64,000 nucleotides of DNA from Halothiobacillus sp045689735 (GCF_045689735.1 NZ_CP142685.1:558001-622000), one strand, 5' to 3'; counted from the first letter of the stretch, positions 32,161 through 40,682 are shown. Made by a program: numbers and translations. The notes: generated by a model not told the origin, from the letters alone.

Positions 32161-34623
32161 ATGAGCCCATCCAACGATTCACCCGATCTCCCCGTATCGC
32201 CGGTGCGTATGGCACAGGAGGCGGGGCTTAGTTCCGCCGAGGCGCAAGAACGCCTGCAGCGCTTTGGGCGCAATGCGATTCCCGAGCAGACCATCCGTCC
32301 GATCAAAGCCTATCTGCAAAAGTTTTGGTCGCCGGTGCCCTGGATGCTGGAAGGGGTGGTGGTGCTTGAACTGGTGCTGCATCACTGGACGGAGGCGGTC
32401 ATTATTGCCCTGCTGCTTGTGTTCAATGCAACGCTGGCTTTCCTGAATGAGCAACGCGCGCAGACGGCGCTGGCGCTGTTGCGTCAGCAGTTGCAAATCA
32501 ACGCGCGCGTGCTGCGCGATGGCGCGTGGCGAACGATTCCGGCGGCGGAAGTCGTGCCCGGCGATTGGGTGCATGTGCGCGCGGGCGATTTGACCCCCGC
32601 CGATTTTCGCGTGCTCGATGGGCAAATTGCCGTCGATCAGTCCAGCCTGACGGGCGAGTCTCTCCCAGTGACGCTCAAGGTGGGAGAAACCGGTTATGCC
32701 AGTTGCACCGTGCGGCAAGGCGAAGCAACGGGCGAGGTGATTGCGACGGGTTTGAAAACAGCCTTCGGTCGCACGGCGGAACTGGTGCAAGCCGCCGCCG
32801 CGCCGAGTCACATGCAGCAGATCATCTTGCGCATCGTGCGTTATCTGGTGGTTTTTGATTCATTCCTGTCCCTGATTGTGTTCGTCTACGCCCTGGCGAC
32901 GGGGATGCCGCTGCTCGATACGCTGTCCTTTGTCTTGATCTTGCTGGTGGCTTCTGTGCCCGTCGCCTTGCCGGCTACCTATGCCCTGGCGACGGCCTTG
33001 GCGGCGCAGGAACTTTCAAAGCAGGGCGTGTTGGTCACCCGGCTGGCGGCGGTCGAGGATGCCGCCGCGATGACGACACTGGTTTCCGATAAAACCGGCA
33101 CGCTCACGCAGAACAGTCTGAGTCTGAGTCAATTGATGCCAGCCCCGGGCGTTGATGCAGCCCAGGTGCTGCTGGCTGCGGCGATGGCCAGCGACGACGC
33201 AACCCAAGACCCCATCGACCTCGCCTTTTTGGCGGCGTTTCATGAGGACTCCGCCGCGCAAACCCTCGCCCAGCAGTTCGGTAATCTCTCGGCGCAGCGC
33301 GTCGAATTTTCGCCGTTTGATCCGGCGACGCGCCGATCCGAAGGCCGGTATCGCACACCGGAGGGCAGCCCACTGCGCTTCGTCAAAGGGGCTTCGAATG
33401 TCATGGCGGCGGTGGGTGCGCCGCCGCCGTCCGATTGGTTGACCACCACGGAAGCAGCGCTGGCGGCGACGGGCGCGCGGGTGCTGGCGGTCGCCGCCGA
33501 CACGGGCTCGGGCATGATATTCCTCGGCTTGGCGGCGCTCGCCGATCCGCCCCGGAAGGACGCCGCCTCGCTGATCGAGGCGTTGCGGCAGCTCGGGGTG
33601 CGTGTGCGGATGGCGACGGGCGATGCGGTTGATACCGCGCGCGCGATTTCCCGCACGCTGGGGTTGGGCGAACGCATTTGTGATCGCGAGGCTATCGTGG
33701 GCTTATCCAATCCGTCGGCATCGGCGGACGGCGCCGCAGAGGGCAAGGCCGTGCCGCGTGCCGCGTCCCAGATCAACGCCTGTGATGGCTTTGCGCGCGT
33801 GCTGCCCGAGGACAAATTCCATCTCGTGACGGCATTGCAGAAACAGAATGAAATCATCGGGATGACGGGTGATGGCGTAAATGACGCCCCCGCCCTGCGT
33901 CAGGCGGAGCTGGGCGTAGCCGTATCGAGTGCGACGGATGTGGCCAAGGCGGCAGCGGGCGTTGTCCTGGTGCAGCCGGGCTTGGCGGGGGTGCTCGATG
34001 TCGTGCGAATCGGGCGCCAGGTTCATCGCCGCATGCTGACTTACACCTTAAACAAAATCGTCAAAGTGATCGAAATCGTCGTCTTTCTAACCCTCGGCGT
34101 GATCATCACCCACGATTTCGTCATCAGCCCAGCGCTGATCGTTCTGCTCATGTTTACCAACGATTTCATCACGATGACCATCGCCAGTGATCGCGTCGAA
34201 CCGGCCAAAATGCCGCAGCATTGGTCTGTGCGCCGACTCATGGCTGCCGCCAGTCTATTTGGCGCTATTTCATTGTTGTTTTCATTCTCGCTCTACACGG
34301 GGGTGCGCCTGAATATGCCGCTGAGCCCAGAACAGTTGCAGACTTTCCTGTTCCTGATTCTGGTGTTTACCAATCAGGCCAGCGTGTACGCCCTGCGCAG
34401 TGATGGGGCGCTTTGGCGCGTGAAGCCCAGCCGCTTGCTGGTCATGGCGACACTGGGCGATGTGTTGGTGGTGAGTCTGCTGGCGACCTGGGGCGTGTTC
34501 ATGGCCGCCTTGCCGCTGAGCCTGGTGATGGCTGTCATCCTCTTGTCCATTGCCTTTGCTTTTATGCTCGGCTGGGCCAAGGAATTCATTTTCCCGAGGT
34601 TCGGCCTGAGCGGTTCGGCCTGA
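32161..34623 (+). CDS. Plasma-membrane type H+-transporting P-type ATPase
   Basis: Type IIIA P-type ATPase of 820 aa, expected to pump protons out of the cytosol. Features in order: N-terminal LSSAEAQERLQRFGRNAIPE, actuator motif SSLTGES, membrane motif VASVPVALPA, phosphorylation site SDKTGTLT, hinge TGDGVNDAPAL, and a C-terminal block of membrane helices. The start at 32161 follows GAGAGGGAA; the frame is open to 32125 without support. A nearby MITE and hairpin occupy the upstream region. Such pumps are sporadic in bacteria and would suit pH homeostasis in an acid-producing sulfur oxidiser (inference). Confidence 0.93.
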   Translation: MSPSNDSPDLPVSPVRMAQEAGLSSAEAQERLQRFGRNAIPEQTIRPIKAYLQKFWSPVPWMLEGVVVLELVLHHWTEAVIIALLLVFNATLAFLNEQRAQTALALLRQQLQINARVLRDGAWRTIPAAEVVPGDWVHVRAGDLTPADFRVLDGQIAVDQSSLTGESLPVTLKVGETGYASCTVRQGEATGEVIATGLKTAFGRTAELVQAAAAPSHMQQIILRIVRYLVVFDSFLSLIVFVYALATGMPLLDTLSFVLILLVASVPVALPATYALATALAAQELSKQGVLVTRLAAVEDAAAMTTLVSDKTGTLTQNSLSLSQLMPAPGVDAAQVLLAAAMASDDATQDPIDLAFLAAFHEDSAAQTLAQQFGNLSAQRVEFSPFDPATRRSEGRYRTPEGSPLRFVKGASNVMAAVGAPPPSDWLTTTEAALAATGARVLAVAADTGSGMIFLGLAALADPPRKDAASLIEALRQLGVRVRMATGDAVDTARAISRTLGLGERICDREAIVGLSNPSASADGAAEGKAVPRAASQINACDGFARVLPEDKFHLVTALQKQNEIIGMTGDGVNDAPALRQAELGVAVSSATDVAKAAAGVVLVQPGLAGVLDVVRIGRQVHRRMLTYTLNKIVKVIEIVVFLTLGVIITHDFVISPALIVLLMFTNDFITMTIASDRVEPAKMPQHWSVRRLMAAASLFGAISLLFSFSLYTGVRLNMPLSPEQLQTFLFLILVFTNQASVYALRSDGALWRVKPSRLLVMATLGDVLVVSLLATWGVFMAALPLSLVMAVILLSIAFAFMLGWAKEFIFPRFGLSGSA

Positions 34624-35011
34624 ACCGCCTAACTTGGGCACCCGCTCGGGCTCGAGCGGAACTCATCGGGCATCAAGCATGCTTATTCACCAATCAGAAT
34701 GATTGAGCGTGACGCCAGATCGGGCGGAATATAATTAAACTCTGATTGTTCGCCATGCTTTCTATAAACAAGACAAAACTGATGCCGACCAATCTTTGCG
34801 GTCCGCAGAATCGTCCGAATGAGACGGCTCTAACCCATCGAGGTTCCCGCAAAACCCATTAAAAGTACCGCTAGCCCGATTCGGGGGGCTCGCATCAGGA
34901 AAGCCAAGTCTCTGCCGATCAATCACGCGCTGATTGACGCGCAGCCGTTTGATGTTTGCGGGGAGTTGCCGGGATCGGCAGCGTTCTTTTTTTGGTTTTG
35001 GGAGGTATGTG
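34624..35011. promoter_or_regulatory. Intergenic region upstream of ccoN with an inverted repeat
   Basis: The gap holds no credible gene. TCAATCA (34919-34925) and TGATTGA (34931-34937) form an exact inverted repeat with a 5-bp CGCGC spacer, 75 bp upstream of the ccoN start. It resembles half sites of FNR/Anr boxes (TTGAT...ATCAA) but has the arms in the opposite order, so it is not a standard FNR site. The ccoN ribosome site GGAGG is at 35001-35005. Confidence 0.45.
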
Positions 35012-36472
35012 ATGAACCATTCATCGACCATGCCCGGCGGTGCGTCCTACGATTACGACATCATCAAGATGTTCACGATTGCCTCGATTGTGTGGGCCGT
35101 GGTGGGGATGTTGGCCGGCATTTATATTGCCAGTGAGCTGGCCTGGCCCGCGCTGAATCTCGGGATTCCCGAAATTACCTTTGGGCGATTACGCCCGATT
35201 CATACCAACTCGGTGATCTGGGGCTTTGGCGGCAACGCGCTGATCGCGACTTCGTTTTACATTGTGCAACGCACCTGCCAGACCCGGCTATGGGGCGGTA
35301 AATTTCTGCTGACCACGCTGTTCTGGGCGTGGCAATCCGTGGTCGCAGTCGGCGCTTGGGCCATTCTGGCCGGGCATAGCCAGTCGCGGGAATACGCCGA
35401 GTATCCGCTGCTGGTGAATATCGTGATGGAGATCGGGTTGATTCTCTATGCGATCATTTATGCCATGACGCTGCGCCGCCGCTCGCAACCACACATCTAT
35501 GTGGCGAACTGGTTTTATATGGCGTTCATTCTCGCGACCGCCATCCTGCACTTGTTCAACAACATTCAGGTGCCGTACAGCGTGTGGCAGTCCTACTCGA
35601 TTTTCAGCGGGGTGCAGGATGCCATGACGCAATGGTGGTACGGCCACAACCTCGTCGGCTTCGTGTTGACCGTGGGCTTCCTCGGCATGATGTACTACTT
35701 CGTACCGAAACAGGCTGGTCGGCCCGTGTATTCGTACCGGCTGTCGATCGTCCATTTCTGGGCGCTCTCGTTCCTCTATATGTGGGTCGGCGGGCACCAT
35801 CTCGAATGGACGGCGCTGCCCGAGTGGGTCAACTCGCTTTCGGTGACTTTCTCCGTGCTGCTGCTGTTACCGTCTTGGGGTGGGATGATCAACGGCATCA
35901 TGACGCTCTCCGGCGCCTGGGATAAATTGCGCACCGATCCGGTGATTCTGTTCCTCGTCACCGCGCTGGCGTTCTACGGCATGGCGACCTTCGAGGGCCC
36001 ACTGCTGGCCTTGCGTTCGGTCAATGCGCTGTCGCACTACACGGATTGGACGATCGGCCATGTGCATTCCGGCGCACTGGGCTGGGTGGCGATGATCACC
36101 TTCGGCTCGTTCTACCACATGGTGCCTCGGCTCTGGGGAACTCGGCTTTATTCGACCAAACTCGTGTTCGCCCATTTCTGGCTGGCGACGATCGGCATTG
36201 TGCTCTACATCGTTGCGATGTGGGTGGCGGGGATCGGCCAAGGCTTGATGCTGCGCGCCTTCGATCAATACGGCAACCTGGCGTACACCTTCGTCGAAAC
36301 CGTGGCCTTCCTGCACATTCCGTATGTGGTGCGGATGATTGGCGGCGTGTTCTTCTTCAGCGGTTTCGTGCTGATGATTTACAACCTGTACAAAACTATT
36401 ACCGCCGAGCGGACAGAAGAAGTGGCGCGCGAGCAACGCATCCCGCTGCGGGTGACTTCCCAGCACGCTTGA
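35012..36472 (+). CDS. ccoN: Orphan cbb3-type cytochrome oxidase subunit I (CcoN)
   Basis: Catalytic subunit of a C-family heme-copper oxidase, 486 aa with twelve or more helices. Heme and copper ligands are in place: H64 in RPIHTNS, H212 in YGHN, Y256 and H262/H263 in YMWVGGHH, and the heme histidines in GHVHSGALGW. The spacing 212-256-262-263 matches the histidine-tyrosine cross-link of known cbb3 enzymes. The usual GPHH reads GGHH here. The ATG at 35012 has GGAGG 6 nt upstream. CcoO and CcoP are absent: an intrinsic terminator follows at once, so partners must be encoded elsewhere. Confidence 0.93.
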   Translation: MNHSSTMPGGASYDYDIIKMFTIASIVWAVVGMLAGIYIASELAWPALNLGIPEITFGRLRPIHTNSVIWGFGGNALIATSFYIVQRTCQTRLWGGKFLLTTLFWAWQSVVAVGAWAILAGHSQSREYAEYPLLVNIVMEIGLILYAIIYAMTLRRRSQPHIYVANWFYMAFILATAILHLFNNIQVPYSVWQSYSIFSGVQDAMTQWWYGHNLVGFVLTVGFLGMMYYFVPKQAGRPVYSYRLSIVHFWALSFLYMWVGGHHLEWTALPEWVNSLSVTFSVLLLLPSWGGMINGIMTLSGAWDKLRTDPVILFLVTALAFYGMATFEGPLLALRSVNALSHYTDWTIGHVHSGALGWVAMITFGSFYHMVPRLWGTRLYSTKLVFAHFWLATIGIVLYIVAMWVAGIGQGLMLRAFDQYGNLAYTFVETVAFLHIPYVVRMIGGVFFFSGFVLMIYNLYKTITAERTEEVAREQRIPLRVTSQHA

Positions 36473-36484
36473 TGGATTGAGTTT

Positions 36485-36534
36485 CCCCGTGAAGACGGGG
36501 TTCAGGCAAAAACCCGCCTTGTGCGGGTTTTTTT
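36485..36534 (+). terminator. Rho-independent terminator after ccoN
   Basis: A first hairpin CCCCGT/ACGGGG (36485-36500) is followed by a second, AAACCCGC/GCGGGTTT, with a run of seven T (36508-36534). It lies 13-62 bp after the ccoN stop and marks the end of the conserved region before the cassette array. Confidence 0.9.
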
Positions 36535-36632
36535 ATGCGCATTACGAGAAAATTCTACTTTCAAGCACCGCTGTTTTTCGGGGGGATTACCCGCATTGTG
36601 AGTCCTGGTGTCATTCCAGTCCTCCTGTTGTG

Positions 36633-36687
36633 GCCCAACGTTCGAGCTAAGCTGCCGCAGCGGGTCAGCTTGAGCGAGGGGTTAGGC
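36633..36687 (-). repeat. attC site 1
   Basis: Plus-strand borders GCCCAAC (36633-36639) and GTTAGGC (36681-36687), 55 bp, with inner complementary arms (GCTAAGCTG/CAGCTTGAGC). The stop codon of the DUF91 gene lies inside the right core. This is the terminal attC of the array on the ccoN side. Confidence 0.85.
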
Positions 36688-37434
36688 GTCATCGCCGCTA
36701 TCGACGCGCTTTACCGATACCGACAGCGAATACTCGAATAATGAGACTGCACTTAGCCCCGAGCACGCGAGTACCAAGTCGGTACTAATCTCCTTCGCAA
36801 TGATTACGCCTCGGACGGCCTGGTTTGATTCCGCCTGATTCTTCTTGATCCAGCCCATGTATCGCAGGAGCTGGCCGACGACTCGGTCGTAGCCCTTTGA
36901 GACCTTAAGCTCGATAACGACGTAGCCACCGCTCCCGTCTATTGCCAAGATGTCAATGAACCGACCTCCGACGGGAAACTCGACTCCGGTTATTCCTTCT
37001 TCGGAGTACAGTTTGAGAGAGGGTTCGATAATGTGAAGATTCCGAGCAAGATAGTCTCGCAGGTCGTGCTCGTATGCGAACTCATCTGATGACTCAACCT
37101 TGGCTTCGGGCGGTTCCTCATCGACAGGTGTGGCCGAGGAGATTGGTGCTGGATCCACTCCAGGCTCATAGAGTCGAAACTGCGAGCTATTCAGCTTGAA
37201 GAAGCGATCATCGGACCCGTCCGCTTTCGCGCTGTACTGTAGGCGCGACGGTGCGTTCGTAGACAAGCGGATTAGGTGGGCGGTAACCGTCCCTTGTTTG
37301 ACACTCGGGTAGTGTTCTTCAAACCACTGCACCGCTTGTTCTCGGGTGAATGCTTGTCCGGGAACGAGGCCCATCGAGCCGATCATGTCTTGCATGAGCA
37401 GGCGGACCGGCTTTTCATTGAGGGTGGCCAACAA
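36682..37434 (-). CDS. Cassette gene: NucS/DUF91-like PD-(D/E)xK nuclease
   Basis: Protein of 250 aa. An N-terminal helical part (about 1-70; REQAVQWFEEHYP) resembles DNA-binding helix-turn-helix-like domains found in such proteins. The C-terminal part (about 120-250) looks like a DUF91/NucS-type nuclease, with E in the YLARNLHIIEP region, D in RFIDILAID and E-x-K in VVIELKVSKG, then QLLRYMGWI. It probably cuts DNA; the target (mismatch, branched or phage DNA) is unknown. The start is TTG at 37434 with GGAG close upstream; TTG at 37431 has better spacing. Its TAA stop comes from the attC core. Confidence 0.72.
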   Translation of the reverse strand: MLATLNEKPVRLLMQDMIGSMGLVPGQAFTREQAVQWFEEHYPSVKQGTVTAHLIRLSTNAPSRLQYSAKADGSDDRFFKLNSSQFRLYEPGVDPAPISSATPVDEEPPEAKVESSDEFAYEHDLRDYLARNLHIIEPSLKLYSEEGITGVEFPVGGRFIDILAIDGSGGYVVIELKVSKGYDRVVGQLLRYMGWIKKNQAESNQAVRGVIIAKEISTDLVLACSGLSAVSLFEYSLSVSVKRVDSGDDA

Positions 37435-37451
37435 GTGCTCCTGTGTATGAC

Positions 37452-37532
37452 GCCTAACGCTCCACTTGAGCCGCGGCTTGCCCTGGAGCGCAGCGGAAGG
37501 GTAAGCCGTCGGACTCGAAGTGGTTGTTATGT
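37452..37532 (-). repeat. attC site 2
   Basis: Plus-strand borders GCCTAAC (37452-37458) and GTTATGT (37526-37532), 81 bp. Inner arms CTCCACTTGAG and CTCGAAGTGG, and GCCGCGGCTTGCC with GGTAAGCCGTC, give the expected long imperfect hairpin. The left core deviates at one position. The stop of the PIN-like gene lies inside it. Confidence 0.82.
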
Positions 37533-38345
37533 TTCTTCATTAACTGTCAGATCCTCAAAGTCTCCCAATAATTCTGCAAGCAATCGATCTTCTTCCGCTT
37601 CCATCTCTTTTGTTACTGCGGCATGCACAATCTTAAGTCCTTGGGAAAGCTTGTCGGTAAGAATGATCTTCCTTTTCTTACTTACTCGTTCGGCGAACTC
37701 CTGCTTGAGCCAGTCATTTAAGTAAGATTTACCTTCATATATAGCTCCGTAGTCGGTATCACGAGTAACGATGACTATATGCTTGCTACTATTGATAGAG
37801 CATTGAACGATCCATTCCCAGTTTACAGCATCGCCGATCGAAGTATCTCCTTGCTTCCTAGGCGGATAACCGAGAACAAATCGTTTACGTGCGAGATTTC
37901 GTATCGTGAACCGCTCTTTCTTGGTACGAGATAGGTTATAGCTGGAATTGTGCTTAAAAATTCTCTGCAAGCACTGATAGACAGGGTCATGGTGAATTGG
38001 ATCGCTCAAAATATTTTGGATCTTTTCATTGACTTTGTTCTTTTGCGTGACAATTTCTTTCTTTTTCTTCTCAATCATCTTCATCGCCTGTAAATCGGCG
38101 ACAAGCGCAGGACCAGTAAGCTTGCTCCAATCCGGAGCGCCAAAATTTGTTAACGACTCGACGATGGCTCGCTGCCTGTTTTTCTTGTACTCCATTTCAA
38201 CCTGAGAACCAAGAATCAATCGGTCTTGGCAGGCTTCAAGCTGCTCCAGATATTTGAGGCTAATATCAGTTTTACGAATTCTGTAGAAATCCAACAGAAC
38301 GTTGGTATCTACAAAAAGCAGAGTATCCAAAACATCTTTAGCCAC
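37527..38345 (-). CDS. Cassette gene: PIN-like (DUF4935-type) ribonuclease
   Basis: Protein of 272 aa with a split PIN-like fold. The acidic residues expected for metal binding are at FVDTNVLLD near residue 11, E in QVEMEYKK near residue 50, D in GDTSIGDAVNWEW near residue 175, and D in VTRDTDYG near residue 200. A Lys/Glu-rich helical insertion (about 90-115) separates the halves. PIN proteins of this DUF4935 type are often found in defence islands and as lone nucleases. No antitoxin gene is adjacent. The sequence is visibly more AT-rich than the flanking chromosome. TAA comes from the attC core. Confidence 0.78.
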   Translation of the reverse strand: MAKDVLDTLLFVDTNVLLDFYRIRKTDISLKYLEQLEACQDRLILGSQVEMEYKKNRQRAIVESLTNFGAPDWSKLTGPALVADLQAMKMIEKKKKEIVTQKNKVNEKIQNILSDPIHHDPVYQCLQRIFKHNSSYNLSRTKKERFTIRNLARKRFVLGYPPRKQGDTSIGDAVNWEWIVQCSINSSKHIVIVTRDTDYGAIYEGKSYLNDWLKQEFAERVSKKRKIILTDKLSQGLKIVHAAVTKEMEAEEDRLLAELLGDFEDLTVNEET

Positions 38346-38365
38346 GATAAGCGAGCCTCAAGGAA

Positions 38366-38425
38366 ACATAACGCTCGGCATCAGCGGTGGCGCGCAGCGC
38401 CGTCCGCTGCATGCCGTTGTTAGGC
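38366..38425 (-). repeat. attC site 3
   Basis: Plus-strand borders ACATAAC (38366-38372) and GTTAGGC (38419-38425), 60 bp. Inner arms CGGCAT/ATGCCG and CAGCGG/CCGCTG and GGCGCGCAGCGCC form the hairpin. Confidence 0.85.
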
Positions 38426-38524
38426 GATACAGCCAATACGTTGGCGTGCAAAACAGCGCTTCGAGTGGGGCAGCATGCGGGTATGGTGGTGCTTATCGGT
38501 CGCCAGTTGCCCGCAGATTGTCTG

Positions 38525-38995
38525 CTATGCAACATCATAGGCTTTCTCCAGTGCCGCCACGTCGAGCTTCACCATGGTCATCATAGCCTCCATTACAGCC
38601 TGTACCTTGCGCGGGTTTTTGTCGGCTATAAGTTTCATGAAACGCCTCGGTACGATCTGCCAAGTGATGCCGAACTGATCGGTGATCCAGCCACACTGCG
38701 ATGGTGTTGCGCCGGCACTGACGAACTTGTTCCAGTATTCGTCAACCTCTCCCTGATCCTTGCAGTCAACAAACAGCGAGAAGCCCTGGGAGAATTTGAA
38801 GTAAGAGCCCCCGTCGTTACTGTTATACCCCATGAAGCGCTGACCACCGATGATGAATTCAGCAGACTGGATAGGGCCGTCCTTGCCAGCATGGGCAACA
38901 TTTTTGATCTCAGAGTCTGGGAACGTAGCGGTATAGAACGCCATTGCGGCTTCGAGTTGATCATTGAACATCAGGAAAGGTGTCACTTTATTCAT
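38525..38995 (-). CDS. Cassette gene: VOC/PhnB-like protein
   Basis: Protein of 156 aa of the vicinal-oxygen-chelate superfamily, PhnB/'3-demethylubiquinone-9 3-methyltransferase' subgroup. It opens with VTPFLMFNDQLEAAMAFY and contains GGQRFMGYN and FGITWQIVPRRF, all typical of the group. The enzymatic role of the subgroup is not settled; resistance or detoxification is common for VOC genes carried on cassettes, but I see no specific resistance signature. The start at 38995 has AAGAAG upstream. About 100 bp separate its stop from its attC. Confidence 0.85.
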   Translation of the reverse strand: MNKVTPFLMFNDQLEAAMAFYTATFPDSEIKNVAHAGKDGPIQSAEFIIGGQRFMGYNSNDGGSYFKFSQGFSLFVDCKDQGEVDEYWNKFVSAGATPSQCGWITDQFGITWQIVPRRFMKLIADKNPRKVQAVMEAMMTMVKLDVAALEKAYDVA

Positions 38996-39022
38996 CTGTG
39001 TGTCTTCTTGTTTCAGGTTGTC

Positions 39023-39089
39023 GCCTAACGTCTGAATTCACCGGCCTGCGCGGCTTTTCGCGCAGGTCCGGTGGAATGATGGGTTGGGC
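39023..39089 (-). repeat. attC site 4
   Basis: Plus-strand borders GCCTAAC (39023-39029) and GTTGGGC (39083-39089), 67 bp. Inner arms TTCACCGG/CCGGTGGAA and CCTGCGCG/CGCGCAGG around a TTTT loop give a near-perfect hairpin. Confidence 0.87.
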
Positions 39090-39090
39090 A

Positions 39091-39987
39091 TCATCCGTAG
39101 AACGCCTCTATGAAAGGATTCGACGGTAGGCCGATGACCAAGGGTGTAACACTCATGGATTGCCCATCAACTGCGTTTACGATCCCAAGCCCGGCAAATT
39201 GATTCTGCCCACTTGAAGGCCGAAATTGGACGAACGCCGTTGTCGTAGTGATCCATCTGGGGTCGATCACCATCGAAACTTTGGTCGCATTAAGTTTGAC
39301 GTAGATGTGTGGGTCCGTCCGCAGATCGCCGCGCACAGCGGTTCTATATCCTTCCGTGCTCTGCGGCATGTCGATATTCTTCGTGCGGAATCGGGCGTCA
39401 AACGATACGATCCATCCACGAGCATCCGACCCGCGAGACAGGGCGTTAGCCATCGGAATGGACTTAAGCTCGATATGCTCCAAAAGGCGTTTGTAACCCG
39501 CCATCAGCCCTCCGAGTTCCCACCCAAGTTCGTGCAGTGCTACGAACTCGCCGTATTGCGATAGGTTCAGAGACGCGCCAGATATCGCCGATAGGACCTG
39601 AAGCCGCGGGATATTGAGATAGTAGAAGTTATGGAGCTTTGTTTGCCAAGGGGTTTCAAGACGTAGGCGATCAGCGACCCAAGCACCATGCTCGACTCTG
39701 ATGGATTGAAGACGATCAACTGGGTACAGCGGTACGTTTGTGTCGATCTCGTCGTGGTGGTCGAAACAAAGAAGTAGAAGATTGTTCTCCTGATTTCTCT
39801 CCTCACCCGTAAGCGGAGAATTGCCGCGCGGACCATTCAATTGCTCGGCAACGATGTGGGCGACCTCTCCTCGAAATTGAGCTGGCGTTGGGTCAAGTGC
39901 GTTAAGGTATACGCGTTCGCGGCAGATTGCACAGCAACCTGCATCACGGAGCCAGACGGAACGCCTGACTGCTTGAGAGACTGGCAC
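39091..39987 (-). CDS. Cassette gene: HNH endonuclease-like protein
   Basis: Protein of about 298 aa. An N-terminal HNH nuclease domain (about 1-90) has CCAIC near residue 18, the EVAHIVAE stretch, the NNLLLLC asparagines and FDHHDEID. The remaining 200 residues match no family I recognise and may sense or bind a target. I start at the GTG at 39987 because AAGGAG lies 6 nt upstream, directly behind the attC core. The open frame continues to an ATG at 40044, but that would begin inside the attC site. A phage-defence role is plausible but unproven. Confidence 0.75.
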   Translation of the reverse strand: MPVSQAVRRSVWLRDAGCCAICRERVYLNALDPTPAQFRGEVAHIVAEQLNGPRGNSPLTGEERNQENNLLLLCFDHHDEIDTNVPLYPVDRLQSIRVEHGAWVADRLRLETPWQTKLHNFYYLNIPRLQVLSAISGASLNLSQYGEFVALHELGWELGGLMAGYKRLLEHIELKSIPMANALSRGSDARGWIVSFDARFRTKNIDMPQSTEGYRTAVRGDLRTDPHIYVKLNATKVSMVIDPRWITTTTAFVQFRPSSGQNQFAGLGIVNAVDGQSMSVTPLVIGLPSNPFIEAFYG

Positions 39988-40004
39988 AGATGGCTCCTTA
40001 TGAT

Positions 40005-40085
40005 GCCCAACGTCGAAGGTAACGGGCTGGCTGGCAGCGGGCAAAGCCCGCTGTTAGCCAGTCCCTGTTGACCGCAAAGTTAGGC
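40005..40085 (-). repeat. attC site 5
   Basis: Plus-strand borders GCCCAAC (40005-40011) and GTTAGGC (40079-40085), 81 bp, with arms GGGCTGGCT/AGCCAGTCC and CAGCGGGC/GCCCGCTG. The stop of the membrane-protein gene lies inside the right core. Confidence 0.87.
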
Positions 40086-40682
40086 CACGCCATAAAATAG
40101 GCTGCCAGTCAAAATTGCAAGCGCGGCCACGTATACCAATGTGATTAATATAGGGTTTCTGATACTGCCGACTATTGGTGTCGGCCCAGCTCTACGGACA
40201 TATACGTTTGCCATTGCTGTGAGAATAGTGATGACAACCAATAGAAAACCTAGGCTACCAACAGAAGCGTATTCATTGGATGCCATAGTTACGTTTAACA
40301 ATGCCATAAGGAATGTGGCAAGCAACGTCATCAGCGCCCCAAGTGTCCAGAGAGACAGATCTCCAGCCAGTCTACGCACAACGCCACCAAGATACCCTCG
40401 TGTTGCAGCTACTAGTGTCGGTTTTGTGAGGGTTGCTTCCAAGTCTTTCAGCATCATTGCGATGACGCAAAGCAACAAACTAAACGTACCGACTGTATTA
40501 GCAAGGGGGGCTAGGGTTTTCGATACTCTTTCAAAGTAATCCAAGGGCTTAATGCCTTGATAAAAAACAGCTAAGTACCCAGTCGCAGAAGCGACACCGA
40601 TCCAGATGACCGATCGAAATAGCAGGTCTCGATAGAGTTTTCTTTTGAGGAGATTGTCAAACTCGTTGTCGTCAGTGGACAT
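40080..40682 (-). CDS. Cassette gene: four-helix membrane protein
   Basis: Hypothetical protein of 200 aa. Four hydrophobic segments are visible: about 20-42 (SVIWIGVASATGYLAVFY), 55-78, 110-135 and 140-165, with a final one near the C-terminus (LITLVYVAALAILTG). The N-terminus is acidic (MSTDDNEFDN). I recognise no family. The start at 40682 is preferred; the frame is open to 40718, but that start lies inside attC site 6. TAA comes from the attC core. Membrane proteins of unknown role are frequent in integron cassettes. Confidence 0.65.
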   Translation of the reverse strand: MSTDDNEFDNLLKRKLYRDLLFRSVIWIGVASATGYLAVFYQGIKPLDYFERVSKTLAPLANTVGTFSLLLCVIAMMLKDLEATLTKPTLVAATRGYLGGVVRRLAGDLSLWTLGALMTLLATFLMALLNVTMASNEYASVGSLGFLLVVITILTAMANVYVRRAGPTPIVGSIRNPILITLVYVAALAILTGSLFYGVA

